From: Thysanoteuthis rhombus
Taxonomy: Eukaryota; Mollusca; Cephalopoda; Oegopsida; Thysanoteuthidae
Assembly: GCA_963457665.1 (NCBI GenBank)
Contig: OY735231.1
Span: 36,703,837-36,767,836, forward strand
Length of the DNA stretch: 64,000 bases
Direction: 5' to 3'
Shown: positions 36,090 to 48,854 of the stretch, piece by piece
Layout of the letters: each line of letters starts with the position of its first letter
Position numbering within the stretch: the first letter of the stretch is position 1
The notes under the pieces: model-generated
Told to the model about the DNA's origin: nothing
Seen by the model: only the letters and a program-made list of their open reading frames with translations
Databases searched by the model: none
Program-made: the position numbers and the translations under genes

Positions 36090-37500
36090 TAAATATGTTT
36101 TTCAATAAAGTTCATGTTGAAAAGAGAAGAAAATAATGAGTATTTCATTTTTACTTGATAAACTAAACAAATTTTTTACATTACCCAAGTATTTTTATAA
36201 TCTTTGAATCTTCATAAGGAATTAATGCTTGTTAAAATTCTAATAATTTATTTTCACCTTGTTTTCATATTTTGTGTACATCTTTCATCTCTGATATAGA
36301 GTTTGCATTCAAAACAAAATTACTAACTCTTCAATAGCATATCAACTGACTTCAGATTCAGAAAACAATGTGCTTGTGCTTAATCAGACTTTCAAAACAA
36401 AGAATGCACAATAAAACAATCAATATTCATAAAACAATATTTCCTTAAAAAATTTACCGCTGATATTTACAATTTTTCATTCATTAAAGGTGAAAAAATG
36501 AGACCTGAACAATTCTTACATTTCTTTGCTAATTAGTGTTCAGTTGTGAGGAGAAAACTACAACTAACAATGCAATGAACAAGAACCCCTGTATAAAATA
36601 CAGAAATGTTTGTGGTCTGATCAGTATATGTGCAACCACTTCTTTTCTGTTAGGATCTCAGAACATGTATATCCAATATTCTGATTTGCTGCAGTCTGTG
36701 TTACTAACAACTCAATACTCTGGTTACTGTAGTCTGTGCAACAGGAAAACTCACTCATGACAAATCAAGTCTAGATTTGAAGAATCTAAAATACCACACA
36801 TTGGCCACAATAAATCTATGATACAAACTCTTCATGGTCTTTGAATTAAATAACATATAATATTGAAGATATACTTGAAAGAATTGATAGAGTTATATTC
36901 AACCACCTTAAATTTATATTTAGGGGTTGTCTAGGATTCATAATCAGATGGTTCTAAGTATGCAATGAAATGTATTAACAAGGTTTGAAAGATATTGATA
37001 TACTGATAACAAAGCTATAATATATTTTTTTTAATATTATAGAATAAAAGGGGCAATATGTCATATTCTGGTGAAAGCATTATCAACAAATATAGAAGCT
37101 AACTATTTACTTCATTGGAAAATGATCATCACAAATAGAATAAAGATAAAATACAACTATTATTGAAAATGTTAAAAGACAAAATATTTGAAAATCTAAA
37201 TAGATAATTTGAGACAAGCTACAAGTAACCCAATGTATAAGTGAAAACACTTTGAGCTAGAAACGACATCTAACAATAGTTTGAGAAATCTCTGTATACA
37301 TATGTACGCACTGAGATAACTTGACAAATGGCTACTGTATCAAGTTGATATTCACCAAGTGTCAAGTTTGAAGTTGTTCGGATTTGTGGTTCTTTATATG
37401 GGGAGTTGCTTGATTTGCAATAAAAATTCAATTAGGAATGGATATAATTTTTGGCCCAAATATATACTGCATTCACGAGTGCAAGTTTATAGATTTAAAA
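36090..37500. other. AT-rich DNA, nothing recognised
   Basis: No supported feature. A purine-rich (GA)n stretch follows at 37519-37572. Confidence 0.5.
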
Positions 37501-37518
37501 TGTTTGGTGAGTATGGAA

Positions 37519-37572
37519 AGAGAGAGAGAGAGTGAAAAAAAGAATGAGAGAGAGAAAAGAAAGAGAGAGAGA
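37519..37572. repeat. (GA)n purine-rich microsatellite
   Basis: Imperfect GA repeats with interspersed A runs over about 55 bases. Confidence 0.85.
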
Positions 37573-37988
37573 ATCAGAGCGGAGGGATAAGATTTTTCTA
37601 TAGAACAGGATCAAATTATATTATAGTCAAATGATGTAAATTTTAAAATTTCTATTTTGATTGCTGCTAGTAACATTATCATAAATTCATCCTTTTTCTC
37701 TCTCAGTCTTCATTGAATTAAAACAAGAGTTAATTGTAGCAAAATTGCTCCCAACATCATCATAAAGGTAAGTCCTCAAAAGCTTTGTATTGTTATTCAA
37801 GCTAGGTATAACACAATGTTTAAGTGAAAAGTGAATATAATTACATCCCAATTCCATATATTAGATGCAATGCATATCTGATTTTATACAGCTTTTTAGT
37901 AAATATTGCATATGACATTATTGATATCCATATAATATAAATTTACAATCGCAACCATAATTATATGTATGTATACTACAATTGCATC

Positions 37989-38336
37989 TGCTCAAATAGT
38001 GTAATGATTAGCATGTCTGCCTCATATGCAGACGGTCCGGGGTTTGATGCCCAGTTGGAGCAAAGATTATAGAAAACTCTTCATTAAGACAAATTCCTAT
38101 GAGCACTCAGCAGCTAATTGAGTACACTCTAAGCTGTGTGATTAGGGTAGAGGTATCCCTTCAGTGAACTTGAATCTTACCAAGGGAGTAGTCATAAAAA
38201 CTTGTAGGAATAAAATCTTAGTCTACACCAGATTTGAGATCGGCATCCATACTCTACTGAGAGTTGTTACTGGCCTCCATACTCTAATAGAATTGTCTCT
38301 TCAAGGACGGGGCGCCTTACCTTATCTTTTTTTTTC
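37989..38336 (+). mobile_element. tRNA-derived SINE, near full length, T-rich tail
   Basis: The first 74 bases (37989-38062) fold as a tRNA. The ends tgctcaa and ttggagca pair except at one position. The anticodon stem tctgc/gcaga encloses a loop ctcatat with CAT in the anticodon position. The T arm has loop tttgatg. An A-box-like tagtgtaatgatta and a B-box-like ggtttgatgcc are present. A body of about 250 bases follows, ending cttaccttatc and a run of T (to 38335). The body and tail show it is a SINE rather than a tRNA gene. Confidence 0.8.
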
Positions 38337-38339
38337 ATA

Positions 38340-39040
38340 CTAAATACATTTTCAGCATTTCACAATATTACAAACAACAGAAGAATATGCATGGTGAAAT
38401 TTTGAGACTTAATTCAAGGAAAAAATAACAACTTTCGACACTGGGAAATACAGTAACCATAGGTATTTACTAAGCTTAGTTTAATGAAGCACAAGGCCAA
38501 ATAGAGGAATATGGGGATTAGACAGATTGTGTTGTGCCAATGTCCCAAGTTGGGATAGCTTATCTGTCTTGAAAATTCAAAATGTTTTTTCATCTGGGTT
38601 AAAACACCAACCACTGGTGGGAACTACATAACTATCTAAACCATCAAGTAGACTAATTTCAATATCAATTGTATTATTTTTTTTTAATTAGAATTTGAAT
38701 CTTTGATATTTCAGCTTAAGCATCTGGGATATTTGGTACTTGGTTGAGAATGTAGCTGTTTTATTTGGTCTCACATTTTTAGTTGAAAGTAACATGAATG
38801 TATTAAAATATAGGCATAAAATAAATGAACGTAAGACAGAGTAGATTTCATGTAATATAAAAGAACAAAAAAGAAACAAAAGTATAATAGAAAGAAATAG
38901 AGTATAAAGAGAAAGATAGATTGTGTGAGGATAGGAAAATATTGATTATCAAGACTCAAGAGTTGTCTTAACAGTATTTATGGTAATAATAATTACAATA
39001 TGGAGTTAGCAGGGGAAAAGGCACAAAATTGAGGAAAGAA
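38340..39040. other. No recognised feature
   Basis: AT-rich, short unrelated ORFs only. Confidence 0.5.
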
Positions 39041-39044
39041 AAAA

Positions 39045-39260
39045 AATAGAAAGCACTCAAAGAGCACATGACTTTTCCAATGCCATACACTAATTCAATT
39101 CCTAGATCTGCCTTAAAATGTTACAACGTCTCCTTCAGTCCATGTTCCACCCTTCCACAAAATTTAAATAAAATTCATGGAGAACTTTTGGAGATATCCT
39201 GTGGATAGATAGAAAGATGGTAAGACAGACACTGAGTCATACATATACCTATACAACTTT
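39045..39260 (+). repeat. Dispersed repeat family D
   Basis: Carries agcactcaaagagcacatga, cttcagtccatgttccaccc, ttccacaaaatttaaataaa, ttcatggagaacttttggag and agacagacactgag. Same order as 22725 and 52085. Confidence 0.65.
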
Positions 39261-40554
39261 ATTGGCTGAGGTAAGGAAAAATGTGCACAGTTGGTAAATT
39301 GTAAACTTGTAAAAGTAGCCAGTATCTTCATTTTATAGAACCTTAATGTTTTGCCATTACTCTGAAGTTTAAATTCATGGAATTGCTATGATGCTTAGCC
39401 ATTACACCAAGGCTTGAATTCATCGAGCACTAATAAGGAATTTTCTGTTTGTTGATACCAGAACCAAAATGTATACTTCCTAAAAAAAAAAAATTAATTC
39501 TACTCACTAAATGACCAACAGTATCAATATACTTGCATTTATTTATATATCCGTTACCAAACAGGCAAAATAAAATCTTAAAATCAAATATTTCCACTTC
39601 TGTCAAAAAGTGAATCACTATAGCCTAGTTGCTTCATTTTTGTCACAATACCCCAACTCTGGACACTTATCTCTCTGTCACACTAGACTTTACAATTCCA
39701 CTTAACCCACCTGATTTCTGCATAGTAATATAAGGTTATGTAGAGCAATACATCAGTTTAGATCAAAGGTGCCAACACATAGCTGACCGTCTAGCGTTGT
39801 CATTTTCATTCGGGAACAGGTATGACAGAACCAGTAGGACAAAAAAAAGGTTTAAATTTTTATTCTTTAAAAATCTAAAATTGAACTATATACTTACTAT
39901 GTCTCTCTATCAGTCTCTCTCTCACTCTCTATCTCATTCCAGACAAGCTTTTTCACAAATATCTAATATGTTTTAATGTTATGTCATGGTAATGGCAAAA
40001 AAAATATGCCCATCTCACGAGGATTATTATTGTAAATCTAGCACCCCCCCCTAAAAATAAGTGAAAAGAGACAGTCGAGTGAAAAGAGAAGAATACCTGA
40101 ATATGTCATAATTTTTAATATTAAGCCTCATGCCTACAGCAAAGGATGGGCTTGTAAACTTTAGTGATCTCTGATGTTAGGGCTATCATTAGTCTTGATG
40201 TATTATCAGTCATAACGGATAAGGGAAAGTTTCAAGAACTGTTGAAGACAAATGTAAACTTTCACCAATATCAGAGCATCATTTCTGGAATGTTATCCTT
40301 TTTTAACGAAGTATAAATTGAATTGATGAGCAAGAAAGATTAAAACATATTATTCTAAGATTGGCTAATCTAATTTGAGATTAATTTTTTTGTAAACATT
40401 CTCCTATTCAGTCAGGAATCAAGCAATGAAAACAATTTCGGGAGAAGTTAAAATTAGAAAACCAGCAGATAATCAGGATTAAGAGTACTTTAAGTCTGTT
40501 TTAAGATTATGGCTACAATTTTAAATTCTTATTTCCACATTTGGATTATTTCCC

Positions 40555-40700
40555 TTTGGTAAGGCATGAATCCAATCCCCAGCTATGGCTAAATAGCAGA
40601 GTAGTTGGTCCTTCAGCACTGTAAAAAATGGAGGCTTGGATGTGTGGCAAGCACCTCCACTCTATAAAGCCTACTCGTTACCAAAACCACAGCAGAGTGG
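40555..40700 (-). repeat. Dispersed repeat family B, reverse copy
   Basis: Read on the minus strand: ttttggtaacgagtaggc, ccaactactctgctatttag, ccatagctgggga and ggattcatgccttacc. This parallels the 60268-60490 copy word for word in order. Confidence 0.65.
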
Positions 40701-40919
40701 TTGTGACCCTATGCCTAACAAGAGATCTACAGGAATGAAAAAACAAACATTTCCACAGATGAATTCCACTTTTATCTTTGATACTGGGTTTTAAGGTAGG
40801 ATTAACATTCTTGTTTTTTGTCTTTGATGCAGAATCTTTTTTTGCATTCTCTCCATACAAACCATTATTCCTTTGAATTAGCATTGCAAAATGGTTGAGC
40901 AATATCACAAGAAATTTTG

Positions 40920-41290
40920 AAAAGCATGCAGAGTGCACATATCTCTGCCAAGGCCATTTTCTCTAAAAACTTGATGAAAACCAATTCATACATAGCTACG
41001 ATGTAGTAGCGGTAACTGGAAAATCCCTGGATCTGCCAAAAATTTAGGCAATTCTTCCTTAACCAATGGCCCAAACTTCAACCAAATGTCATTAGAATTC
41101 ATTGAGAATTTTTGAAGATATTGTGCGAACAAATTCAAGCAGATATCGACATGAATGTATGAAAAAAATGAAAAGTTGAAAAGTTATTCGTGGATCCACC
41201 CTAAAATCAAACTAATTCTTTTTTATCCCATGGACAGACAGACACCAGTGAATACATATACCTCTTCTAACTTTGTTGCCAGAAGTAAAA
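40920..41290 (+). repeat. Dispersed repeat family D, two units
   Basis: gcacatatctctgccaag near 40937, gccaaaaatttaggcaattc near 41035, ttagaattcattgagaattt near 41090, and a second unit ending catggacagacagacacc near 41230. Same family as 39045 and 52085. Confidence 0.6.
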
Positions 41291-41495
41291 TAATTTTTAT
41301 TTATATCAATTGTCTTTATTTACTCCGATTCCGGACTCTCTCTAATTCTTTCTTACAAAAAAAAAGAAAAATGGAATGATAGGTTTTGAACCAATAATGC
41401 ATGTACAAATGAACGTTATAATTTGGTTTAATAGGGATCGGTTATTTGATATTAGCTTGTAAGATTTAACAATATGTTAATAAAAATTTTCATAC

Positions 41496-41970
41496 ATGGG
41501 ATCTGTTCGCAAAGTATCCCACCATTTTGAACTGCGCTAGGACTGGTGACACAGCCCTGATATAATTTGGTAACCAATCAATGAGAACTTACAGGAACAG
41601 ACACCATTGAGTGAACTGGTTTAATATGTGACCATTGCATTCACAATGAATGTGTCTGCCTATTTTTCACATCTTTTGGAGTGTTTTAGCATCCCCTAGG
41701 TCTGCCAGTCCTCCTACACTCCTGATTTTGCTCCTTGCAACTTCTGGCTTTCCAACATTGAAAGAGAGGAGTTTTCAGACTGTGAATGAGATTAAGCAGA
41801 ATGTGATGACGCAGCTGATAGCAATACGGAAAGAGGACTTTGTAAAGTGGAAGAGATGCTAGGATAAGAGTGTATGGTCCGAAGAGGAGTACTCAGAAGT
41901 AATGCCATTGCCATAGGTAGGCCAATTTTTCATTGATGCTAAGATTGGATTCTGTCCATACAGACCTCAT
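41496..41970 (+). pseudogene. Decayed mariner transposase fragment
   Basis: Plus-strand reading gives YTPDFAPCNFWLSNIE (from about 41716), the mariner 'YSPDLAP.DFWLFP' catalytic signature. A frame change then gives EIKQNVMTQLIAIRKED, FVKWKRC, a stop, and DKSVWSEEEYSE, which matches the mariner helix 'EI......L..I....F....W..R...C....G.Y'. Flanking words gggatctgttcgcaaagtat (left) and, from the right on the other strand, tgaggtctgtatggacag are likely degraded inverted ends. Most of the N-terminal gene is missing, so it is inactive. Confidence 0.75.
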
Positions 41971-42079
41971 ACAGTACTATTGAGAAATACAAAATTCTAA
42001 CTTTACTGATTCTAAGAAAACCATTGAGCAAATGTTGAACAGCGTTTTTTAACTATCAATAAAGAACAGGCATTAAAAT

Positions 42080-42330
42080 GTTTCTACCATCATCATTGCC
42101 ATCAGCCTTTTAAATTCCATTGTTTGACAAATACCTTTCCCAAGATTTGCCAGTCCACTCATTCGAATGAGTCATGAGATCAATACTTGTTCTCATCAAT
42201 AGCTGTCAAAGCATAATAATTTACTGAATCAACATCTATCATCTATTTTTCCCTCTTCTTTGTCTATGATGACTCTCTCATGAATGTTTATGTATGACAT
42301 GGCCAACCAAACAAAAACAAAAACCTTTAA
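42080..42330 (-). repeat. Possible retroposon tail with ATG/CAT triplets
   Basis: Starts catcatcattgccatcag and continues with unique, non-coding sequence. By analogy with 43585 it could be the 3' end of a minus-strand LINE or SINE, but no coding motif is present. Confidence 0.25.
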
Positions 42331-42616
42331 TTTCTCACAAGTAACATTATTAATATGATTATTTTAGAATTAATTATTAGACTTTTTGAAATTCTTTTCA
42401 ACTATTTCATGTATAACATTTCAAATACTATGAATATACCAACAACTTAGTGGTGACATTTATGAATGCTTTGAATACATCAAAACTTATAGCAAAAAGC
42501 TCTATACTTGGGTAGCATATTTTCTTTAATACATCTTCCATTAAGAATGATGGACATCAAGAAAAGATTAGAAAAAATATTTAAATAGATGTTTCTAGTC
42601 CATCATTTTTAATGAA

Positions 42617-42618
<2 letters not shown>

Positions 42619-42675
<57 letters not shown>
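42619..42675. repeat. (TA)n microsatellite
   Basis: Fifty-seven alternating bases, the longest in the window. Confidence 0.95.
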
Positions 42676-42677
<2 letters not shown>

Positions 42678-43414
42678 AACACGTTATTTTCAATACTATA
42701 CTCTTACAATGCAGAGTCAGGAAGTGACAGACCCTATGCAGAGCACACTGATACTTTGATAATAGGCCAATGTGCCAATCCATATAGAAATAATTCCGTT
42801 ATTTTTTACAGGTACTATGCCAGTAAGTCTATAAATCAGAAAATACTTTTCATCTTAAAATTGATTTCTCAGCAAACTTATGCCTAAAATATCAAATATG
42901 ACCCAATTGAGACCTTTTATTAATCATTTTTCATTATCCCAGAATTCTTTTAATTTACTTTGTAATTCTATTTTTCTTAGTACCTAGCTATTGGATAGTA
43001 TTGATTTCTTGCCAGATTTCACATGAAAGTCAATGCATGTGAAGTCTAAAACCAACTTATGTAATAGGTTTAATGAATTGATGCAAAGACAAATTAAAGT
43101 CTTTGCTCTTTGTCAGGTGTAGACTTTTCACATGCCAAAAAGATAATCACTGAAAAATCAACCTGCTTACTTCTTAATTAGCTTAACTCCAGTTCTTTAA
43201 TGGATAATTCCGTTGATCAATTAGAGTTAACCTATTTGGTACACTGCCAAGTCTTTCTTCTTTTTGCTGGTTTCAGTCTTTCAGTTAATCAATTTTTATG
43301 TTTGTTTACTCAAGAGATGTAGGTAAAGCAGATGATCAGCTAATCAGTTACCCTACTTGATGAAATATCAATCATATTCAACACTTAATATCTTTAATTC
43401 TTGCATAGTGTATC

Positions 43415-43570
43415 ATATATGCCAAACTATAAGACATATGGTTTACAAGGGTATTTGGAGGACAACTGCTTGCTGCAAGCCCTATAGCTGTCCCTATTGA
43501 ACTCCGATAGACAGCTCCCTTGTCATAATACCAGCACATTGAATGCTGTGTAATATAGTTTCATTTAATT
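43415..43570 (+). repeat. Dispersed repeat family A, copy 2
   Basis: ccaaactataagacatatgg, tttacaagggtatttggagg, cttgctgcaagccc and taccagcacattgaatgctg occur in the same order as at 14075 and 49935. Confidence 0.65.
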
Positions 43571-43579
43571 TAAATGTCT

Positions 43580-43860
43580 ACCAGTAAATCATCATCATTA
43601 TCAGTCTTCAAATGTCCTTCGTTGGACATAGACCTCCACAAAAAATTGAGAGATCTTCATTACATGCGTCATGGCACCACTATTTTTTTAATCTGTCAAA
43701 ACCTTCTCACCATCTTATTTTCTGCCGATCACAATATCAGTTTTCTAATGGATCCTATTATATCTCTGACTCCTGTTTTTGTTGCACTTACCACTAGGTT
43801 TACTGAATTCCATGGGGAGACCTACTTTCCTGCTTTTTTTATTTAGTTTGTCCATCATAA
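43580..43860 (-). pseudogene. RTE-like LINE 3' end
   Basis: The minus strand ends EVYVQRRTFED, two stops, then TGATGATGAT. This matches the common RTE ending 'EAYVQQ.T' followed by a GAT tail. Upstream about 200 bases are degraded. Same class as 22028-22470 but a different family. Truncated and inactive. Confidence 0.65.
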
Positions 43861-45200
43861 TCACAAGTTCATTAAGTTTAGCATTTGTATTAAATCTGCC
43901 AAATTTTGATTGACAATCAAAAATTACATACTTTTTTTTCCAAGTGATAATTTGATTGGAGTGTATTTTACCTAAAATAAGTATGAAAAAAATAAAAATA
44001 ATAGAATAATTTCATCATAAATAAAAGCAATTTTAAATAATGTTTTATCTCTTAACCAATGAAAAAAATTAAAAAATATACCATTTAGCATAAATGTATT
44101 CCTTTATTAGAATGAAATAAGCTTCTGTGTTAATTTTCAACAATTTCATCATAAACAGCATTCTTGGAGAAAAATATCTTATGCCTTGTTATCATTCTAT
44201 TATATTTTCCTCTCAATAGAACAAGAGAGGGTAGTGAGACCTGTATATATTGGTATATGGGGTTTATCACAAATAGTACATTAGTACATCATTTTGTGAA
44301 AGATTTAATGGAAATTTTACCAATTGATATCCATAAGCTTTATAAATACATCCATGAAATATATTAGGCTTTTCTGGGAATCAAAGACTGGTTATAATAA
44401 AGAGATTATTCATTCTGATTGCTATCTTCAGAAATAATACCATAAGTATTTCAAATTGCTTTCAACTGGATTGATACAAGTTGATATATACAACCAGCCT
44501 GTAAATCACTGAACAAAAACAAGAATAATTAGAATGTCACAGAAGTTGCTTTTATTATCAAACTCAAATAAGAAAATCATTTTTTCTTTATTTTTAAAAC
44601 CTTGATATGAAAAACATTATTAATTAATTTTGAAATAAAAATCATTTTTGTGTTGGCTCAAGAGAAACAAACTATATTAAAATTTGAAGTTTACTATCAA
44701 GCATTTTACATATATATATATATTTATATACTCAACTATGTATGCAATATCTCAAACAATTTCTTCATACAGAAAAATTACACAATGGCTAATATAAAAT
44801 GGGATATGGTCACAGCCATAATAACTGAGTGCATTTTATCTTAAATACAAAACCAGATTCTATTAAAGGATAAAAAATTCAATGCATCACTTTCTCCACA
44901 AGTCCATTAAATTACAATCTTCATAAAAAATTATCAAATCATCTGACCTTTTTATAATGTCACATTTGTATTACATCATTTTTTGAGTATTTTAATACAA
45001 TGCATCTGTTTTTAGAAGCTGCATCATTTTTTGATACCTGTATTAATCTCATTAATCTACATTAATCTTAATACATTTATCCACTCTGATTGTCTAATGA
45101 AAAACTATGTGCAACACTTTTCAAGTCTGTATATTACACTATAGAGTAGTAGAATAAGGATTATGTCAATGGTAGCTATCAAAGAAAGGTTCCACACTTT
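43861..45200. other. AT-rich DNA with a short (TA)n
   Basis: No supported gene. A small TA run lies at about 44709-44731. Confidence 0.5.
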
Positions 45201-45204
45201 TTAT

Positions 45205-46620
45205 ATGTGTGTATGTTTATTTACGACAGTTTGTTTGGTTGCTGGTTTGTTTGTTCCTGCAGTCCTGGCCATACTGTTTTGTCAACAGACTTAAAAATTG
45301 GCATCAGTACTCCACTCTGAGAAAAAAAATTACTTTAGAGAAAGGGATGGGTTCATTGATAGCCCCTAGATTCTAGTGAATGTTCTTTTTATTTTATTCT
45401 ATTTTAGATGTTTTCCAGTGGAAGGCACCATTGGTGTCATAAAAATAAAATTTATTCTGACCATATTTATTCTTTGATGGATTTTTTTTACATGACTTCA
45501 AATTTTGATGCCACAGGAATTCAATTACTGATTGTGATGGCACGTAATTCATATTTTTTTGCTTATTCAGGCATTCATGAGTTGTCTGCCTTAATATGAT
45601 AATTGAATTTAAAGTTCAAGTGGTATGAAACAATGGTCATACCATAGGCCAGAGGTGGCCAAATATAGACTAGCAGGCCACACTTGGCTCTTCAACTCAT
45701 TAAGCACTGCTAATGAGACAAAAGTAAGAATGACTTGTAACACAATGCTTTATATCCTGTCATTTTACTGCTTCTTACATAGAAAAATTACAGAGTAAAG
45801 CAAAGTACTAACTTAGAATTATAAAAACTAGGGCAGTGCTCATTCAAAAAGTACATGTTTAGATAGAGATTTCTTCAATTATGATAATGCAGTGCATGCA
45901 CACAGGGACACATGACTTTATGGTGTGTGGAGAAGCCTGCCACAATTGTCATAGGAAATAACTCTCCATCCATTAAAGGGCTTTCTAATATTTTGGTTAC
46001 TTCTCATCAGTGCGGCCAATTCAAATATTTTATATCAAAACTTGGATAATTCTACACAGAGGAAATTAAGGGAGATAATTCATAGAAACTGGAGAAAGAT
46101 CTATCATCTTTAATTGAACAACCATAGCTTTTTTTATATATGTGTTTGTGTGTTCATACGTTTGTGTGTTTGTTTATTCCAAGGCTCCTGGCCATACCAT
46201 TTTGTCAATAGACTTGAAAATTGGCATCAGTACTCCACTCCACCTTTTAGATTTTCTTTTTTTTTTCTTTTTTTTTTTTTTTAAAGCTATTTAGATCTTT
46301 TAGTGGCCTCATTCTGATGGGACTATCAATAATGACTAGATTCTCCAGAATCTAGATGCTTCTAGATGTTTTTTTTAATTTATTTTTATTAGATTTTTTG
46401 AGAACTGCTGCCCCAAATCTCTTTGAACTTAACAGTACACTGCACAGGCGAGTACCAACTTTGTACAATTGCCTGCTGTTGAGTACATACACACAGAGAT
46501 GTATACACACATGAAGACTTCTTCAATTGTAATTATGTGATGCATGCACACAGAAACACACACAGAAACACAGATTTTTAATTACAGTTTGATACGGTTA
46601 CACCACCAATTTTCTAGCAG
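45205..46620 (+). repeat. Two diverged copies of a long repeat (family E) about 930 bp apart
   Basis: Copy 1 near 45205-45420 has ctggccatactgttttgtca, acagacttaaaaattggcat and cagtactccactc. Copy 2 near 46135-46250 has ctggccataccattttgtca, atagacttgaaaattggcat and cagtactccactc. Later parts also correspond: cttcaattatgataatgcag with tgcatgcacacaggg near 45880, and cttcaattgtaattatgtga with tgcatgcacacag near 46515. The copies are segmental or two insertions of one element. Confidence 0.65.
45650..45705 (+). mobile_element. hAT-like terminus
   Basis: ccagaggtggccaaatatag followed by gcaggccacacttggctc resembles the CAGnGGTGGCCAA-type ends of hAT elements. The other end was not found, so this is only a fragment or a chance likeness. 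Confidence 0.35.
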
Positions 46621-46854
46621 CCTTAGTTTCTGAAGCATGATAGATTATCCCTTTTGCTGAACCAACAGAGGTCATGTAATGATAATTCAGAAATACACCT
46701 TCAACCTACTAATTATGCACATCTCATATTAAGCATTAGAAAATTAAATTAAACAAATATTAAATGCAAATTAAATGGCTAAATAGAAATCATTGACATA
46801 AATGATACAGTTCACTAATATGAATGAAACAGATCAGGTTGTATTAATTGAAGA

Positions 46855-47040
46855 TATATCACCAAGTTTCATCTGCATTACATACTTATTTGGGGCTGAG
46901 GTTCCAGTCAACCACCAGCTTAATGAATTTAGGAACATATTTGGCAGCACCTCTGTGATTTTTTACAGACCATTTTTCTCCATACACTTAATGCATAGAG
47001 ATTCCATGATATTTGTTAAACTTTGAAAGGATTCTTCACT
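46855..47040 (-). pseudogene. Decayed Tigger/pogo (TIGD-type) transposase fragment
   Basis: Minus-strand translation with two stops reads ILSKFNKYHGISMH, VYGEKWSVKNHRGAAKY, VPKFIKLVVDWNLSPK and VCNADETW. This follows the order of pogo/Tigger transposases: the end of the CENP-B-like DNA-binding domain (WL.RFK.RHGI), GEKLS, and the NADETG block that carries the first catalytic Asp. The frame is broken and the rest of the DDE domain was not found. Not a functional TIGD gene. Confidence 0.7.
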
Positions 47041-47229
47041 GTTACTCATGTAGTAATTTACATTCTTCATGGTACAACTCCATACAAAATGCCACCTGTG
47101 GCCACTTAGTGAACTGCTCTGAGAACCATGAGAAATTCAAGTGTCCGCTGATAATTTTTCTCTGGATTAAAAGAGATCCCAATAAAGATGTTGACAGAAA
47201 ATCAGTGGTATATCTGTATTTCATCTAAC

Positions 47230-48080
47230 TCGGGAAATTTGTTGAATATGGCATGCTGTAAGATGAATCTTCTTGGGCCTAACAAAAAGGAAATGTTTAT
47301 GAGTGAATTTCAAATCTGAGATTAAACAGATCCTAAAATCTAATTTATAATCAGTATTTTAGAGAAAGAAAAAGTAATCAAGGTAAATGCCAATGGAAAA
47401 ATAATCTCTCTGGATGAAAGTTTTTTTGAGTAAATCAATCTATGATTTGAAACTAGTCAGACTACTTGAGGGAAGAAAACTAAATGCTGAGATGGATTTC
47501 TCAGTATCTGTTAACGTATATAATTTGATTTGAGAGAGACGAGAGACAGTTGCTTTTGATAAATATGGAAACCCAAAGACTTATATTTCATATGCATTTG
47601 CTGTATATTTCCCTATATCAACCTGAGAGATTCTCATTTTTTTTTTCAAATTTTAAAACTATGCAAGTATTACTTAGCATCCGATATGATATTATCATAA
47701 CAGGATGAGGGTCTACAAAAGCTCAAAATGGACCAAATATGGTTCTCCCAAATACTTTTAGGAAAGAAGTAAACAATTTGTCTTATAGGTTGGCAAATAT
47801 AACACCTAATATATAATATATTATACACGAAAAAAAATTCACATAATCAAACAGTAAAATTACTAATCTTCACAGGTATTTAAGTATTATTGATTCATTT
47901 TACTGATTTTGAAAATATCGGTAGTCAAAATTAGTGCGACAGCTTATGATAAAAGGACTCATATGTCAACACCAATCCAAGTCTGGAGTTAACTTTGGTC
48001 TTCTGCTGTAACAAAAGTGAGAACAATCCTCACCAAATTTGGAGACAAAAACTCTTTACCATTTGTCTGTCCCCTTATGT
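47230..48080. other. AT-rich DNA, nothing recognised
   Basis: No gene or known repeat could be supported here. Confidence 0.5.
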
Positions 48081-48084
48081 TGAG

Positions 48085-48440
48085 CCAAATCAATATGTAA
48101 AATTAACATTCACCAACCATGAATAGAAATCATGACCAACAGATTGGTAGGAGACTCTCTTACCAACAGAGCTATATAGACAAGTCCTATATATCTATGA
48201 AAAATTTTGTTAGAAATATGCAAGGGCTTAATTCATTCAAATAAATGAATGCATTTATCAGATTAAGATTTCCCTACCATGGTTCGAAATTACACCCAAG
48301 TGATTGGTGGCTGACTCTCTAATCGACTGAGCCAAACTGACAAGTCTTACATAGCTATGAAAATTTTATCTTACAGATAACAGGGACTTATTTCATTCTA
48401 ATAGATAAATACATTTATATTAAAAAGTATAAATTTTTAT
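48085..48440 (-). mobile_element. Two adjacent tRNA-derived SINE copies
   Basis: On the minus strand the head at 48268-48340 reads gtcagtttggctcagtcgat then tagagagtcagccacc, with B-box-like aatttcgaacc; it is clearly tRNA-like. A diverged head lies at 48115-48190, about 150 bases away. Each is followed leftward by an aagtccta/aagtctta word and an attcat-rich body. A third copy is at 56548-56640. Confidence 0.7.
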
Positions 48441-48854
48441 AATGTTTAACTTATTATATACACAATACAAAAGTTGCAGAATAGACAGGATGAAGTTTGA
48501 TTCTGCAGCAGAAAGGCTTGTTTATGTATGTTCTTAAAACACTACTATTTCAACCTGAAAGAAACTCACTCTTTCCTTTATCATTTTTCAAGAAACACAG
48601 CATCATCAGATAATAGAATGAATACTCAGATGAAAAATGCAAATAATAAAAGTTTTATACAATATTCTATTTTAATTTGACAGAAAAACACTGAAGTACT
48701 TTATGTGCATCCACAATCTTTATATCACTAGAAAGTAAAATAGTCTTTACAGCTGTATAAGACTCATTGACTTTCCTGAGTAGTTTGGTAAATAATAACA
48801 ATTTACTTGATTACAGTATACAAGAAAGCCAACTAGAAACAGATTTTCAGTACA

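Noticed and set aside
37989..38062. Functional tRNA gene with CAT anticodon
   Set aside because: It is followed by a SINE body and T tail, has mismatches in acceptor and T stems, and lacks a Pol III terminator immediately after the tRNA.
40678..40938. 86-codon minus-strand ORF with a Lys-rich stretch
   Set aside because: Its left end overlaps the reverse family B repeat, and no family motif or reliable splice pair could be found.
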